The position numbers and the translations under genes were made by a program. Below are positions 38,368 through 38,981 of a stretch of 38,981 bases of DNA, in pieces (position 1 is the stretch's first letter; each line of letters starts with the position of its first letter). Origin of the DNA: a virus; the IMG/VR virus record IMGVR_UViG_3300044716_000161, positions 1 through 38,981 of that record. The stretch is one strand, 5' to 3'. Under the pieces are notes generated by a model. That model saw only the letters and a program-made list of their open reading frames with translations, did not search any database and was not told where the DNA came from.

Positions 38368-38612
38368 CAGGCTTCCTCGGTGAGGTCGGTGTAGACCCGA
38401 TCGTAGGCTTCAAGACAATCGACAGCGTTCTCGCCGTTGATAGCCGCAGCAAGATAGGCAAAGTTTGCAAACTCCTCGACAAGGTACGAGAAGAAGTCGA
38501 TCTCAAAATCAGAGACCTCAGCTTCCGCACAGAAGTCGTCGTAGAGATTCTCAAGGACGCACTCACGTACCCCAAAGATCTCAGAATACTCAGCAAAGTC
38601 AGGTGCAGACAT
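38367..38612 (-). CDS. Small acidic hypothetical protein (81 aa)
   Basis: An 81-aa strongly acidic protein rich in Glu, Asp and aromatic residues (FAEYSEIFGVRECV, then DFEIDFFSYLVEEFANF). Its start overlaps the RNA polymerase stop (TAATG). No family is recognised. Acidic small proteins at this place in T7-like phages include inhibitors of host RNA polymerase or nucleases, but this is only analogy. Confidence 0.7.
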   Translation of the reverse strand: MSAPDFAEYSEIFGVRECVLENLYDDFCAEAEVSDFEIDFFSYLVEEFANFAYLAAAINGENAVDCLEAYDRVYTDLTEEA

Positions 38613-38981
38613 TAGCAGAAAAAGTAGGAGGAACCTTGAACATCGTTAATGTCAAGGGTGTTGATCATGACACTTTCATCAAACTCTACTCCTAACTGCT
38701 CTGCCCAATTACGAAGCACAGGCTGGGAATAGATTTCAACAAACTTGTCTCGGATTGCTTCAGCTAGATCGTTCATGTCACAGGAACGACCAAGCACACA
38801 ATCGTGGATTACGGTAAACGGTCTCTGCCATTCAGCAAAGACAAGATGTAACAGGGCTGCATCTAAAGAATGCACAAGGTTTGGACTAGCAGCAGTCTTG
38901 GCCTTACTTAGGTCAATCGTACGCTCATCCCATTCCTTAAGCATCTGTGTGTCGATGCGTTGTCCAAGCAATTTGGTTCTG
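38612..38981 (-). CDS. Phage RNA polymerase, T7-type, C-terminal part
   Basis: The last about 122 residues of a single-subunit RNA polymerase; the gene continues past the right edge. SPNLVHSLDAALLHL corresponds to T7 PNFVHSQDGSHL, and FTVIHDCVLG carries the catalytic His-Asp of T7 (His811, Asp812), with Cys where T7 has Ser. The C-terminus ends YFFC where T7 ends DFAFA; aromatic ends are needed for activity in T7. This enzyme should transcribe the middle and late genes from promoters I cannot identify with certainty. Confidence 0.93.
   Translation of the reverse strand, partial: RTKLLGQRIDTQMLKEWDERTIDLSKAKTAASPNLVHSLDAALLHLVFAEWQRPFTVIHDCVLGRSCDMNDLAEAIRDKFVEIYSQPVLRNWAEQLGVEFDESVMINTLDINDVQGSSYFFC

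Noticed and set aside
1-38981. CRISPR array, integrase, transposon or photosynthesis genes
   Set aside because: No regularly spaced repeats, no recombinase or transposase motifs and no psbA/psbD/hli-like proteins were found in the reading frames examined.

Overview
The window is most of the genome of a lytic T7-like podophage (Autographivirales type), most probably a cyanophage of the Synechococcus/Cyanobium kind. All convincing genes lie on the minus strand, so the biological order runs from high to low coordinates. The order matches T7: RNA polymerase (C-terminal part only, at the right edge), SSB, endonuclease I, primase/helicase, DNA polymerase, 5'-3' exonuclease, nucleotide metabolism, a gp7.3-like protein, portal, scaffold, capsid, tail tubular proteins A and B, internal virion proteins, tail fibre, lysis genes, small terminase, large terminase. 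The cyanophage assignment is an inference. It rests on the short RNR alpha/di-iron partner pair, MazG, ThyX and the small basic proteins. No psbA, hli, talC or integrase gene is present in the window.

Layout by coordinate. 38981-32563: replication block, with short overlaps or TAATG/ATGA junctions between nearly all genes. 32563-30028: nucleotide supply (DUF3310, MazG, RNR alpha and beta) to convert host nucleotides into phage dNTPs. 30035-20823: head, connector and tail tube. A regulatory-looking 270-bp leader precedes the capsid gene and a clear intrinsic terminator follows it, at the position of Tphi in T7. 21488-13661: internal (ejection) proteins, with the peptidoglycan hydrolase domain in the gp15-position protein. 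13661-8682: two tail fibre/spike genes, each followed by a copy of the same small-protein family. 8682-6379: a run of very small genes with a holin-like protein, a two-domain endolysin and the small terminase. 6382-3095: small basic proteins, an HNH nuclease, a histone-like basic protein and the large terminase. 3094-2426: a structured gene-poor gap. 2425-1784: thyX. 1783-1264: a second gene-poor, GC-rich, hairpin-rich gap. 1263-1: three small genes behind a sigma70-type promoter; these look like early genes.

Because early-type genes follow the late end of the genome and RNA polymerase is cut at the other edge, the sequence appears to be cut from a circularised or permuted assembly. The true genome ends (terminal repeat) should lie in or near 1264-3094, and the missing early genes plus the N-terminal part of RNA polymerase should bridge the two window edges.

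The points most worth a second look are: the duplicated spike plus small-protein cassette; the ejection protein with a lytic transglycosylase and an apparently inactive M23-like domain; the RNR beta with Phe at the usual radical Tyr position; the capsid leader with mutually exclusive hairpins and a tRNA-like 3' end; a possible +1 frameshift joining DNA polymerase and exonuclease; and the promoter-like palindromes in the 2.4-2.9 kb gap.
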